Shown: positions 9,562 to 17,959, counted from the stretch's first letter. The stretch: 64,000 nucleotides of DNA from Bacteroidaceae bacterium (GCA_017962495.1 JAGCVH010000094.1:1-64000), one strand, 5' to 3'. Program-made: numbers and translations. Notes: a model not told the origin generated them from the sequence alone.

Positions 9562-11010
9562 GTGAAAAGAAGAGAATTCATCAAGATATTAGGCACAGGT
9601 GCTGCTACAGCAACTTTGGCTGGTTGTGGTCTGAAAAACCCCTCCCAATCTTCCCAAAGAAAGGAGGCAAGTGACGCCAATCACCCCTCCCCGGGAGGGG
9701 CCATGACCTATCGCGACAATCCTACTTCGGGCGATCGTGTATCCCTGTTGGGCTTTGGTATGATGCGTCTGCCCGATAAACCCCAGAAGTCATCATCCGA
9801 AGGAACACCTCCACGTGAAGAGATTAATCAGGCAGAGGTAAACCGCCTCGTCAAATTTGCCCTCGATAATGGTGTTAACTATTTCGACACCAGTCCTGCC
9901 TATTGTCGAGGAGAGAGTGAGCGCAGTACAGGTGAGGCTTTGGTGGCCAGCGGCTATCCTCGCGACAAATACTTCATTGCCACGAAACTAAGTAACTTCT
10001 CGCCCGAACAGTGGTCGTTGAAGGAAGGTGTGAAGATGTTTGAGAACTCATTGAAATATCTCCAGACCGACTACATTGATTACTTGTTGTTACATGGTAT
10101 TGGCATGGGTGGGGGTATGGAGACCTATCGTGCCCGTTATGAAGAAAACGGTCTGCTCGACTATCTGTTGAAGAAACGCGAGGAAGGTGTTATTCGAAAC
10201 TTGGGATTCTCTTATCATGGCGATGTGAAGGTCTTCGACTACTTGCTTGAGAATCACGACAAATATAAGTGGGACTTCGTGCAGATACAGATGAACTATG
10301 TCGATTGGCATTTGGCGAATGAAACCAACTCGCAGAATACCGATGCTGAGTATCTCTACGACGAGCTCGACAAGCGTGGAATTCCTGTTGTTATCATGGA
10401 ACCCCTGTTGGGAGGACGTTTGGTGAAGATGCCCAACCACATCGTGTCCACCTTGAAGAGCAAGCGTCCTGAGGACAGCGTAGCCTCTTGGGCTTTCCGC
10501 TATGCAGGCACGAACCCCCGTGTGCTCACAGTGCTTTCCGGCATGACCTACATGGAACACCTTCAAGACAACGTAAACACGTTTTCTCCTCTTGATCCTT
10601 TGACAGAGGAGGAACAGGCGTGGCTCGAGAACGAGGTGGCAAACCTCTATGTCGGCTATCCCAGTATCCCCTGCAACAATTGTAACTACTGTATGCCTTG
10701 TCCCTATGGACTCAACATTCCTGCCATCCTGCTGCATTACAACAAATGTGTCAACGAAGGTAATGTGGTGGAAATAGATAAAGAGAAAGGGGAGCCGAGA
10801 AGTGAGGACGTGAAGAAATATCGTAAGGCTCGTCGTGCCTTCCTCATCGGTTACGACCGTTCAGTGCCTCGTCTGCGTCAGGCCAGTCATTGCATTGGTT
10901 GTGGTCGCTGTGTAGAACATTGTCCCCAGCGCATCAACATTCCTCGCGAACTGCAGCGCATCGACAACTTCGTGGAGGAGTTGAAGAGGAGTGATGGAAC
11001 GATGGAGTGA
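9562..11010 (+). CDS. Tat-exported lipoprotein aldo/keto reductase with 4Fe-4S domain
   Basis: An aldo/keto reductase-fold oxidoreductase of 482 residues. It starts with GTG. The N terminus KRREFIKILGTG followed by LAGC at residues 19-22 combines a twin-arginine signal with a lipobox, so export by Tat and lipid anchoring are predicted. The AKR barrel contains YFDTSPAY, IATKLSN and a later LLHG histidine segment. The C terminus has CNNCNYCMPCP and CIGCGRCVEHC, which suit iron-sulfur clusters. A GC-palindromic repeat encodes the linker just after the lipid-anchored cysteine. It follows the polyferredoxin by 22 bp, and the two may pass electrons to each other. The substrate is unknown. Confidence 0.88.
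   Translation: MKRREFIKILGTGAATATLAGCGLKNPSQSSQRKEASDANHPSPGGAMTYRDNPTSGDRVSLLGFGMMRLPDKPQKSSSEGTPPREEINQAEVNRLVKFALDNGVNYFDTSPAYCRGESERSTGEALVASGYPRDKYFIATKLSNFSPEQWSLKEGVKMFENSLKYLQTDYIDYLLLHGIGMGGGMETYRARYEENGLLDYLLKKREEGVIRNLGFSYHGDVKVFDYLLENHDKYKWDFVQIQMNYVDWHLANETNSQNTDAEYLYDELDKRGIPVVIMEPLLGGRLVKMPNHIVSTLKSKRPEDSVASWAFRYAGTNPRVLTVLSGMTYMEHLQDNVNTFSPLDPLTEEEQAWLENEVANLYVGYPSIPCNNCNYCMPCPYGLNIPAILLHYNKCVNEGNVVEIDKEKGEPRSEDVKKYRKARRAFLIGYDRSVPRLRQASHCIGCGRCVEHCPQRINIPRELQRIDNFVEELKRSDGTME
9639..9702. repeat. GC-rich palindromic element in the reductase gene
   Basis: The element contains a CCCCTCCC...GGAGG half and a perfect palindrome, CCCCTCCC/GGGAGGGG, at 9684-9700. It is translated in frame as a Pro/Ser-rich linker immediately after the lipobox cysteine of the reductase. 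It belongs to the family described at 14214, 14301, 17889, 18001, 19121, 19221, 60199, 60299 and 63238. Confidence 0.65.
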
Positions 11011-11026
11011 AAAGCCTCGTAATTAT

Positions 11027-11061
11027 AACTTTTAATTTTTAACTTTTAACTTTTAATTTAA
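11027..11061. repeat. 7-bp tandem array filling the gap before tatA
   Basis: AACTTTT, AATTTTT, AACTTTT, AACTTTT and AATTTAA are read at exact 7-bp spacing and end three bases before the tatA ATG at 11064. The array makes up most of the 53-bp intergenic gap between the reductase and tatA. Confidence 0.8.
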
Positions 11062-11063
11062 TA

Positions 11064-11288
11064 ATGTCACATTTACTATTCATTGGCGGTATCGGATTCC
11101 AGGAGATTCTCGTTGTCATGCTCATCGTCTTACTCTTCTATGGAGGCAAGAAGATTCCCGAACTGATGCGTGGTTTCGGTCAGGGCGTGAAAGCTTTCAA
11201 GGACGGTATGCAAGAGACAACCAAGGTGCTGGAGGAAGACACTACCCCCAAGGAGGTTAAGGAAGAGAAAAAGGACGAGACCGTTTAA
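11064..11288 (+). CDS. tatA: twin-arginine translocase subunit TatA
   Basis: The 74-residue protein has the TatA layout. A short N-terminal periplasmic part is followed by one membrane helix (about 10-26) and then the amphipathic segment with FGQGVKAFKDG, and the protein ends in a charged tail. It should polymerise with TatC to export folded proteins. It lies between a Tat substrate gene upstream and tatC 27 bp downstream, so the operon supplies both cargo and translocon. No separate tatB is visible. Confidence 0.95.
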   Translation: MSHLLFIGGIGFQEILVVMLIVLLFYGGKKIPELMRGFGQGVKAFKDGMQETTKVLEEDTTPKEVKEEKKDETV

Positions 11289-11315
11289 CGTCAGTCTTCA
11301 AGTTTCAGTACGCTC

Positions 11316-11999
11316 ATGACCTTTGGGGATCATCTCGACGAACTTCGGGGAGTCATCATCCGTTGTTTGGGAGTCACGCTTGTGCTCATGGTGGTGGCCT
11401 TCGTCTTCAAGGACGAGGTCTTCACCATCATTCTTTATCCCAAGGGCGACGACCTGCAACTCATCAACACTGCAGTCACAGGGCAGTTCGTCATCCACAT
11501 GATGGTCTCGTTCTATGTAGGGCTTATCGGTGCTATGCCCTACATCCTCTACCAGTTGTTCCACTTCATTGCTCCAGGACTCTATCAGCAAGAGCGTCGG
11601 CTGGCCATTCGCATTGTCGTCAGTGCTTACATAATGTTTGCCCTGGGTGTACTCTTTTGTTACTTTGTCATCTTCCCCTTTACCCTTCAGTTCCTTGGTG
11701 GTTATCAGGTCAGTGGCGAAGTCAGCAACCTCATCTCTTTGGAGAGTTACATCGACACCCTCACCATGCTCAGCCTCATGCTTGGTGTCGTCTTCGAGTT
11801 GCCTGTAGTATGTTGGTTGTTGGGTCGTTTTGGTCTCATTGATGCCAGTCTCATGCGGCGCTATCGTCGTCCTGCCCTCCTGGCAATAGTCGTCATTTCA
11901 GCCATCATCACCCCCACCAGTGATGCCTTCACGCTTCTGCTCGTCACCATCCCCATCTACCTCCTTTACGAGTTCAGTATTTTAGTAACTCGGAAGTGA
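11316..11999 (+). CDS. tatC: twin-arginine translocase subunit TatC
   Basis: The 227-residue inner-membrane protein starts MTFGDHLDELR, matching the conserved HLxELR signal-peptide recognition segment. Six hydrophobic helices can be read, and VVFELPVVCWLLG carries the conserved glutamate-proline region. The protein receives RR signal peptides. Together with tatA and the two upstream redox genes it forms a four-gene operon. A hairpin with a T-run follows the stop codon. Confidence 0.95.
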   Translation: MTFGDHLDELRGVIIRCLGVTLVLMVVAFVFKDEVFTIILYPKGDDLQLINTAVTGQFVIHMMVSFYVGLIGAMPYILYQLFHFIAPGLYQQERRLAIRIVVSAYIMFALGVLFCYFVIFPFTLQFLGGYQVSGEVSNLISLESYIDTLTMLSLMLGVVFELPVVCWLLGRFGLIDASLMRRYRRPALLAIVVISAIITPTSDAFTLLLVTIPIYLLYEFSILVTRK

Positions 12000-12008
12000 T
12001 TGAATCGC

Positions 12009-12056
12009 AAGAATGAGAGAAGCGATAAGATAATCTTTTTCTGTCATTCTTTTTTA
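12009..12056 (+). terminator. possible terminator after tatC
   Basis: AAGAATGA (12009-12016) can pair with TCATTCTT (12044-12051), followed by a run of T. The loop is long (27 nt), so this is a modest candidate for ending the tat operon before the riboswitch promoter. Confidence 0.4.
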
Positions 12057-12130
12057 TATGCCTAAGGGAACGAAAACTTGAGTTTTATAAAAAATCAAGT
12101 AATTCTGCGTTCACTTATTAAAATTATTTG

Positions 12131-12138
12131 TACCTTTG
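12131..12138 (+). promoter_or_regulatory. -7 box (TACCTTTG) of the B12 operon
   Basis: TACCTTTG fits the TAnnTTTG consensus and lies directly before the cobalamin riboswitch, so transcription would start just upstream of the aptamer. A clear -33 element was not found. Confidence 0.55.
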
Positions 12139-12139
12139 T

Positions 12140-12300
12140 AACCGAAATGCATTGCGGATAAGGGAATCGGGTGAAAATCCCGGACAGTCCCGCTGCTGTG
12201 AGTCGCTTTGACGGAGGAAACACGATGTCACTGAGATGCAACCCTCTCGGGAAGACGTTTCCTTCAGGCGACGAGTCAGAAGACCTGCCGCTTTTGCTAT
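12140..12300 (+). ncRNA. cobalamin riboswitch
   Basis: The aptamer signature is readable. The core GGGTGAAAATCCCGGACAGT is at 12169-12188. CCCGCTGCTGTGAGTC follows at 12188-12203 and CACTGAGATGC (B12-box side) at about 12229-12239. GAGTCAGAAGACCTGCC closes it near 12273-12289. It lies between the -7 box and the first lipoprotein gene of the B12 operon, with about 70 nt of expression platform before the ATG at 12369. Adenosylcobalamin or a relative would be expected to repress the genes downstream. Confidence 0.95.
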
Positions 12301-12368
12301 CCAATAAATGACTGCGAGGACAGTAGTATGGAGCAACTTTTTATGTTTAATTAAATAATTATACCCAA

Positions 12369-13082
12369 ATGAAAAAGTATTTTTATTTGGCACTTGCCTT
12401 GTGTATGGGCTTTGCCATGACTTCGTGTGATGATGACGAAAACACTGTGGTTGTTGACTTTGAAGGTGAGAAGTGGACAGCTCTTATTGACAATCCTCAG
12501 TACAACGGTCCGCTGCTCTATGGAGAGGGCAAGGACAGCTATGACTGGAGTGATGCCGAGACAGGCCTTTCAGGTGGCTTAACTCGTGCCTGGGGAGGTA
12601 CCTATGGCTTTAGCGAAGGTGGCACGGCTATCTCAAACTACATCGATGAAAACATCAACGAACATGCTACTTACCAGTATCAGTTGGCAGTACCCGTGTC
12701 GAATGGTAGCAAGAACTTTGCTGTAGTTTACTGCGATGCTTCCATTAAGTTCCCCGATGGCGTAAGACGCCAGATAAACTCCATCGATATTGCTCCCACC
12801 ACTTACCTGCTGGGTTGTGAGGTAAACGGTGACGGATATGCTGCTTCGTTGGCTGAGAGTGGTAACATGACTCTGACCATTACTGCCGACAACGGTATGA
12901 TTGTGGTGGTTGATATGGCTCGCGATGGTAACATCCTGAAGACATGGAAGCGCGTAAGCCTGCGCCATCTTGGTCCCGTGAATAGCCTTTCATTTACAAT
13001 GGATGGCAGCGACAAGTCGAGCTATGGTGTGAAGCATCCTAAGTACTTCGCCTTCGACAATGTTGTTATAAACATGGATTGA
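12369..13082 (+). CDS. DUF4465-type lipoprotein of the B12 locus
   Basis: A 237-residue protein with a lipoprotein signal peptide ending AMTSC (Cys at about residue 21). The mature part opens with an acidic tail and then a beta-rich domain with YDWSDAETGLSGG and TRAWGGTYGFSEGGTAISNY, which fits the DUF4465 family often found in Bacteroidota cobalamin loci. It is the first gene after the cobalamin riboswitch. A surface role in B12 capture or accessory binding is inferred from context only. Confidence 0.8.
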   Translation: MKKYFYLALALCMGFAMTSCDDDENTVVVDFEGEKWTALIDNPQYNGPLLYGEGKDSYDWSDAETGLSGGLTRAWGGTYGFSEGGTAISNYIDENINEHATYQYQLAVPVSNGSKNFAVVYCDASIKFPDGVRRQINSIDIAPTTYLLGCEVNGDGYAASLAESGNMTLTITADNGMIVVVDMARDGNILKTWKRVSLRHLGPVNSLSFTMDGSDKSSYGVKHPKYFAFDNVVINMD

Positions 13083-13086
13083 TGCA

Positions 13087-14208
13087 TTGAAATTCTCTAT
13101 CTATATATGTAAAGTGTGCATGCTGCTGTCGGCCTTAGTGCTGACAGCGGCATGTTCTAATTCCGACCCGGAGCGCCCTGAGGAGAAGTTCGCAGATACG
13201 GGACGGGGTGTCTTCATTTTGTGTGAAGGCAACTATCAGAGTGGTAATTCCACGTTGTCGTACTACGATCCCGTTACACGCAAGGTGGAGAATGGTGTGT
13301 TCCTGCGTGCCAATGACCGACGTTTGGGCGACACTGGCCAGTCTATCCAAATCTATGATGGAGTGGCCTATGTGGCTATGGAGAACAGTGGCATCATTTG
13401 GGCTTTGGACACCGCTACGTTTCGTGTGCGCGGACAATTGACCACAGGACAGACGGAACACATGATTAACCCGCGCTACATTCATTTCCTTAATAAGGAG
13501 AATGCCTACGTCAGCGATCTCTATTCTCCCTACATCACCATCTTTAATCCCAAGACGATGAAGTACGTGGGCAGTATCTCTACACATCAGGAAGAGGCGT
13601 ATGGCTATAATTCTACAGAGGAGATGATAGGGTGGGGCGACCGCGTATTTACCAATTGTTGGAGTTATTCGAACAAGATTTTAGTCATCGATACGCGTCG
13701 TGATGAGGTATGTGACAGTATTGTCCTTTCCAGTTGGCAACCCAAGAGCATGGCTTTGGACGCACGGGGCAAGTTGTGGGTGATTACCGATGGCGGTTAC
13801 TCTACGGGCGATGACTCGTTTAGCGACAACATTCCTCATCTTTATCGCATCGATGCCACTACACTTGAGGTGGAACTCGATCAAGAGTTGGACACCGACA
13901 ATGCCAACGTGCAACTGGCAACAAACCCCGACGGCACGATGCTCTATCTCATTAACAACGATGTCTATCGAATGCCTGTCGATGCGAATCGTGTTCCCGT
14001 TCGTCCCTTTATTGAAGCTGAGCGTAATAGCAATGGCCAACGGCATTTCCTTTACGGCATAGGCGTGAACCCCCATAATGGTGAAATCTATGTGGCCGAT
14101 GCAGTAGATTATCGTCAGTCGGGTGTGGTGTATCGTTATACAGCAGACGGTACGCTTTTGGATAAGTTCCGCGTGGGTATAACCCCTAATAGTTTTGCAT
14201 TCAAATAA
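13087..14208 (+). CDS. btuG: BtuG-like beta-propeller cobalamin-binding surface lipoprotein
   Basis: A 373-residue lipoprotein (LTAAC lipobox near residue 23) whose mature part is a repeated beta-propeller: GVFILCEGNYQSGNSTLSYY, GDTGQSIQIYDGVAYVAMEN, PRYIHFLNKENAYVSDLYSP and further blades. This is the pattern of BtuG, which binds corrinoid tightly on top of the BtuB receptor. The start appears to be TTG at 13087, five bases after the previous stop codon. The next in-frame ATG (13120) would leave a signal peptide with no positive charge. Operon position under the riboswitch supports the call. Confidence 0.83.
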   Translation: MKFSIYICKVCMLLSALVLTAACSNSDPERPEEKFADTGRGVFILCEGNYQSGNSTLSYYDPVTRKVENGVFLRANDRRLGDTGQSIQIYDGVAYVAMENSGIIWALDTATFRVRGQLTTGQTEHMINPRYIHFLNKENAYVSDLYSPYITIFNPKTMKYVGSISTHQEEAYGYNSTEEMIGWGDRVFTNCWSYSNKILVIDTRRDEVCDSIVLSSWQPKSMALDARGKLWVITDGGYSTGDDSFSDNIPHLYRIDATTLEVELDQELDTDNANVQLATNPDGTMLYLINNDVYRMPVDANRVPVRPFIEAERNSNGQRHFLYGIGVNPHNGEIYVADAVDYRQSGVVYRYTADGTLLDKFRVGITPNSFAFK

Positions 14209-14213
14209 GAGGA

Positions 14214-14252
14214 CTCTTCCCCAGTTCTTCCCTTAGAGGAATGGGAGGGGTT
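14214..14252. repeat. GC-rich palindromic element between btuG and next gene
   Basis: A CTTCCCC...CTTCCC arm is followed by GAGGAATGGGAGGGG. The element fills the space between the btuG-like stop codon (14208) and the next start codon (14274). It contains an in-frame ATG at 14241 that is probably not used. Confidence 0.6.
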
Positions 14253-14273
14253 ACTTTTACAATTATAAGCATT

Positions 14274-15728
14274 ATGAATACATTATTCAACCATACGTAT
14301 CTACTCTCCTCGCGACGGAGGGAAGGATGGGGGAAAGTCCTCCTTTTTCTTATACTTTTCTGTCTTACCTCTTGTGGCGACGATCCTTCTTCGGAACCAA
14401 GCGGGCAGTTGCCTCAGATAACATGGGTAATGTCGTCGGGTCGTTTTCGCATTCAGGCAGGTGAGAGCATACAGTTGGTTCCCGACATAGAATATTTGGA
14501 TGAAACTTCCGTCTATGTTTGGACCATCGAAGGCGAAGTTGTTGGTCATGACAATTACTACACTTTTGTGACCGACACGCCAGGTGAATACTTTGTGAAA
14601 CTTACTGTCAACAATCGCTATGGACAGGTGGAGGACGAAGTGAAGATAACCGTTACGGAGGCTACTGTTCAGGAGTTGCCCGAGATTCCTGAGATGGATG
14701 AGTGGCAATTCCCTTGGACGGAGATTAACGTGGCTTTGGGACGAAGCATCAAGGTGAAGGCGTATATGACAGGCACCGATGAAGAGGTGTCACAGGTGTT
14801 TACAGCCACAACGGAAGGACGCCACACCATTACGCTCACACATCCTGTTACGGGAGAGCAGAAGGACCTGACCGTTAATGTATGTCCTACGGCGGGAACC
14901 TACCGCCGGGCAAACAACGGGAAAGCGATGGTGAATCGGGTTTATGAGTATATGCCTGCCCCCGGCCATCAAGTTAATGGTTATATTATCACTGGGGAAT
15001 CTTATCCTGCCAACTCCACCCACAAGCAGGCTTGTGACTCTGTCCTTGCACACTTCAGTCGCAAGTGGTCGGTAAGTCTGGGTGGACAAGGCGGTTATCT
15101 CATTGCAGGCTTCGACCACAGCGTGCCTAACTCAGGTGGCTACGACCTCTGCATCAAGGGGAATCCCTTCAGCTATCAGTCTGAGCCTGGTATCATCTGG
15201 GTAAGTCAGGATGATAATGGCGACGGATTGCCCAATGACCAATGGTTCGAACTGGCAGGTTCGGAATATGGTAACGAAAACCACACGGTTGAATATGCCA
15301 TCACATATTATCGGCCAGAGAAGGCGAAGTCGGTTGTCGGATGGCGCGATTCGAACAACGATACGGGCTACATTCCTTATATGAGTTATTGGAATCCGTC
15401 GGCCTACTACTGGCAACCTTGGGTCGAGGGTGTGCGTCACACCTATTTCGGTTCTCGTCTGCGTGACCGCAGTACCTATGACAATGGTATCTCTGATATT
15501 CCTCCTTACGATTGGGGCTATGCCGACAATTTGGGCGATTTCATCGAAGGACCTGCTGGTAAAATGGGATATTACAAAATCTCGAATGCACGCACATGGG
15601 ATGGTCAGCCTGCCAATCTGGAGTACATAGACTTTGTGAAGATACAGACGGCTCAGACGGGTTCCACACCCAATTTGGGCGAAATCAGCACAGAGGTGTA
15701 TTACATCAGTGACTATCATCTTGAATAG
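14274..15728 (+). CDS. surface lipoprotein with PKD/Ig-like domains, B12 locus
   Basis: A 484-residue lipoprotein (lipobox LTSC near residue 33) with an N-terminal PKD/Ig-like module, including PGEYFVKLTVNNRYGQVEDE, and a second beta module near residues 140-210. A larger C-terminal beta-rich domain contains GYDLCIKGNPFSYQSEPGII. Proteins of this kind accompany BtuG and BtuB in Bacteroidota B12 operons, so a corrinoid-binding or docking job is plausible but not shown. The ATG at 14274 was chosen because the upstream in-frame ATG lies in a repeat. Another repeat copy encodes SSRRREGWG before the hydrophobic core of the signal peptide. Confidence 0.78.
   Translation: MNTLFNHTYLLSSRRREGWGKVLLFLILFCLTSCGDDPSSEPSGQLPQITWVMSSGRFRIQAGESIQLVPDIEYLDETSVYVWTIEGEVVGHDNYYTFVTDTPGEYFVKLTVNNRYGQVEDEVKITVTEATVQELPEIPEMDEWQFPWTEINVALGRSIKVKAYMTGTDEEVSQVFTATTEGRHTITLTHPVTGEQKDLTVNVCPTAGTYRRANNGKAMVNRVYEYMPAPGHQVNGYIITGESYPANSTHKQACDSVLAHFSRKWSVSLGGQGGYLIAGFDHSVPNSGGYDLCIKGNPFSYQSEPGIIWVSQDDNGDGLPNDQWFELAGSEYGNENHTVEYAITYYRPEKAKSVVGWRDSNNDTGYIPYMSYWNPSAYYWQPWVEGVRHTYFGSRLRDRSTYDNGISDIPPYDWGYADNLGDFIEGPAGKMGYYKISNARTWDGQPANLEYIDFVKIQTAQTGSTPNLGEISTEVYYISDYHLE
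14301..14342. repeat. GC-rich palindromic element inside a signal peptide
   Basis: CTCTCCTCGCGACGGAGGG followed by AAGGATGGGGGAAAG matches the shared layout of arm, loop, arm and G-rich tail. It is translated as LLSSRRREGWGKV, forming the n-region of the lipoprotein signal peptide. Confidence 0.6.
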
Positions 15729-15775
15729 TTGACAGTTGACAGGTGACAGTTGATAGTTGTAATTGATAATTGACA
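15727..15775. repeat. 7-bp array spanning from stop codon to btuB start codon
   Basis: Seven units (AGTTGAC, AGTTGAC, AGGTGAC, AGTTGAT, AGTTGTA, ATTGATA, ATTGACA) fill the whole gap between the TAG of the upstream gene (15726-15728) and the btuB ATG (15776). The end of the array plus the ATG (AATTGACAATG, 15768-15778) is complementary to CATTGTCAATT at 15836-15846. Confidence 0.85.
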
Positions 15776-17914
15776 ATGAAAAGGCTTATCCTTCTTTTGC
15801 TTGTCCTCTGTGGCGGAGCACAATTGTCCATTGTCCATTGTCAATTGTCTGGTGACCTGGACGAAGTGCAAGTTCTGGCTCATCGTCGCTTGGTTGATAC
15901 GGGTGTGCAGAAGACGGTGCTCGACACGGCTGTATTGCATCAGAATGTGGCCTTGTCGATGTCCGACATCCTGACACAGCACTCCACACTCTTTATCAAA
16001 AGTTACGGACGAGCCACTGAGTCGACAGCGGAATTCAGGGGAACCTCGCCCAGTCACACACAAGTGCTGTGGAACGGGATGAAGATAAACTCTCCCATGC
16101 TCGGAACTGTCGATTTTAGCATCATACCAGCATATTTCGTCGACCAAGCCAATCTGCTTCATGGCGCATCGTCGCTGACGTTGACTGGTGGCGGACTTGG
16201 CGGTGCTGTGGATATGCACACGATGCCTCTCTTTGGTCAGGGCTATGCCTTGCAGTACATACAAGGCATTGGTTCGTTTGGCACTTACGACCAGTTCCTG
16301 CGATTTACTTATGGCAGTGACCGATGGAGCAGCAGTACGCGTTTGGTTTACTCCACTTCGGACAACGATTTCAAATACACCAACTACGACAAGAAGGTCG
16401 ATATCTTCGATGAAATGGGCAATATTGTTCGTTCCTATCATCCCACAGAGCGCAATCGTAGTGGCTATTTCGACGATGTGCATGTCATGCAGGATGTGTA
16501 TTACAATGCTCCGCACAACAACCGCTTGGGTGCTATGCTTTGGTATTCTTACAGTTTGCGGGGACTGCCCTTCCTCAGTGTCGATTATAAGGATAACACC
16601 GACTTTAGCAACGAACACAAGAGAAACAGCATCCATTCCGTTCTCTCCTGGGACAAGACTTTCAACCGTTGGAATATGGGTGTTCGTGGAGGATACATGT
16701 GGCAGGATATCCGCTATGACTACTCCACCAGTCGTGAGCATGTGAGCACGGACATAACCCACTCGAAAAGCGTCAGCAAGCAAACCTATATGCAAGCCGA
16801 TGCCGACTGGATGCCTCGTGACAACTGGCTGCTGACAGCCGACCTCTCGCTCTATTACAACCATGTGCGTAGCGAGGATAAGAGTCCTTTCCACATTGGT
16901 GATAACTACAATTTGGGTCGCATGGAGTACAACCTGAGTCTTTCTGCCAAATGGCGTCCTCTGAAGGCTCTCTCGCTATCGGCCATCTTGCGAGAGGAGT
17001 GTTACAAGCGCGACTTCGTACCTGTCATCCCCGCCTTGTTCGTCGAATACAACATTCTGGGGCAAAAGGCAAAAGCCGGAAGGCAAAAGTCGAAGGGCAA
17101 AGATAATCCTTCATCCTCCACCCTTCATCCTTCACCCTTCACCCCTCACTCTTCACCCTTCATGCTTGTCCTTAAGGCTTCTGTGGCTCGCAACTATCGC
17201 TATCCCTCAATGGACGATTTGTATTTCAAGCCTGGCGGCAATCCCAATCTTCGTCCAGAGAAAGGCTTTACCTACGATGGAGGTTTGGAGTTCAGCGTCA
17301 CGAAAAAGCGTTATACGCTGAAGGGTAATCTCTCTGCTTTCGATTCCCATATCTCCGACTGGATACTTTGGACACCCAACGCCAAGGGTTATTGGCAACC
17401 TTCGAACCTGAAAAAGGTACACAACTATGGTACGGAAATGATGGCTGCGGCAGAGGTGAGAATGAAGCACCAATGGCGACTTTCCCTGTCAGGTAACTAC
17501 GCCTACACGCCCAGCATCAACAAGAGCGAACACGTAGATGGCAACGACGCTTCGTATGGGAAACAGCTTGTCTATGTTCCCCGTCATTCCGCCAATCTTT
17601 CGGGTGGACTCAGTTGGCGCACTTGGACCTTACGTTACCAGTGGACGCATTACAGCGAGCGCTTCACCACCACGAGCAATGAGGTGTCGTACATCACTGG
17701 CAGATTGCGACCTTATTACATGAACGACGTGTCGTTGGAGAAGACCTTCCAGTGGCGACATTTCCATGCTTCCGTCAAGGCTGTTGTCAACAATCTGTTC
17801 GACTCGGAATACGTCACTGTCCTGTCTCGTCCGATGGCTGGTCGCAACTTCGAGGTGTTCCTGGAGATTAAACCACAGTGGGGAAAAAGACCCACCACCA
17901 ACCCCTTCCTGTAA
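15776..17914 (+). CDS. btuB: TonB-dependent outer-membrane receptor, BtuB-like
   Basis: A 712-residue outer-membrane receptor expected to import cobalamin with TonB energy. A signal peptide (LILLLLVLCGGAQ) precedes a plug domain containing ATESTAEFRGTSPSHTQVLW and GGGLGGAVDM, followed by a 22-strand-type barrel ending in a hydrophobic strand. The ATG at 15776 is preferred to the in-frame TTG at 15770, because that TTG is inside the heptad array. Two arrays are translated within the gene, one right after the signal-peptide cleavage region and one at about residues 429-464. A palindromic element encodes the last residues. It lies under the cobalamin riboswitch, between BtuG-like and BtuF genes. 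Confidence 0.88.
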   Translation: MKRLILLLLVLCGGAQLSIVHCQLSGDLDEVQVLAHRRLVDTGVQKTVLDTAVLHQNVALSMSDILTQHSTLFIKSYGRATESTAEFRGTSPSHTQVLWNGMKINSPMLGTVDFSIIPAYFVDQANLLHGASSLTLTGGGLGGAVDMHTMPLFGQGYALQYIQGIGSFGTYDQFLRFTYGSDRWSSSTRLVYSTSDNDFKYTNYDKKVDIFDEMGNIVRSYHPTERNRSGYFDDVHVMQDVYYNAPHNNRLGAMLWYSYSLRGLPFLSVDYKDNTDFSNEHKRNSIHSVLSWDKTFNRWNMGVRGGYMWQDIRYDYSTSREHVSTDITHSKSVSKQTYMQADADWMPRDNWLLTADLSLYYNHVRSEDKSPFHIGDNYNLGRMEYNLSLSAKWRPLKALSLSAILREECYKRDFVPVIPALFVEYNILGQKAKAGRQKSKGKDNPSSSTLHPSPFTPHSSPFMLVLKASVARNYRYPSMDDLYFKPGGNPNLRPEKGFTYDGGLEFSVTKKRYTLKGNLSAFDSHISDWILWTPNAKGYWQPSNLKKVHNYGTEMMAAAEVRMKHQWRLSLSGNYAYTPSINKSEHVDGNDASYGKQLVYVPRHSANLSGGLSWRTWTLRYQWTHYSERFTTTSNEVSYITGRLRPYYMNDVSLEKTFQWRHFHASVKAVVNNLFDSEYVTVLSRPMAGRNFEVFLEIKPQWGKRPTTNPFL
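15823..15850. repeat. 7-bp array in the btuB signal-peptide region
   Basis: ATTGTCC, ATTGTCC, ATTGTCA and ATTGTCT are tandem at 7 bp. They are translated as LSIVHCQLS immediately after the expected signal-peptidase region. The unit is the reverse complement of the array ahead of the gene. Confidence 0.85.
17061..17166. repeat. back-to-back 7-bp arrays inside btuB
   Basis: Six purine-rich units (GGCAAAA, GGCAAAA, GCCGGAA, GGCAAAA, GTCGAAG, GGCAAAG; 17061-17102) are followed after one base by nine pyrimidine-rich units of TCACCCT type (17104-17166). Together they encode about 35 residues, rich in Lys then Ser/Pro, that read as an insertion in an extracellular loop of the barrel. Confidence 0.85.
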
Positions 17915-17931
17915 GAGAGGGGAGGAGACAC
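17889..17931. repeat. GC-rich palindromic element over the btuB stop codon
   Basis: This is the family element in reverse orientation: CCCACCACCAACCCCTTCCT, then GTAAGAGAGGGGAGGAG. It provides the last btuB codons and the TAA at 17912-17914. Confidence 0.6.
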
Positions 17932-17959
17932 ATCCAGTACATTGAATAATAATAAAGTT

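Noticed and set aside
15716..16894. A 392-codon open frame on the minus strand over btuB
   Set aside because: It has no domain or signal, and its far end lies in the heptad array. The receptor on the other strand is well supported.
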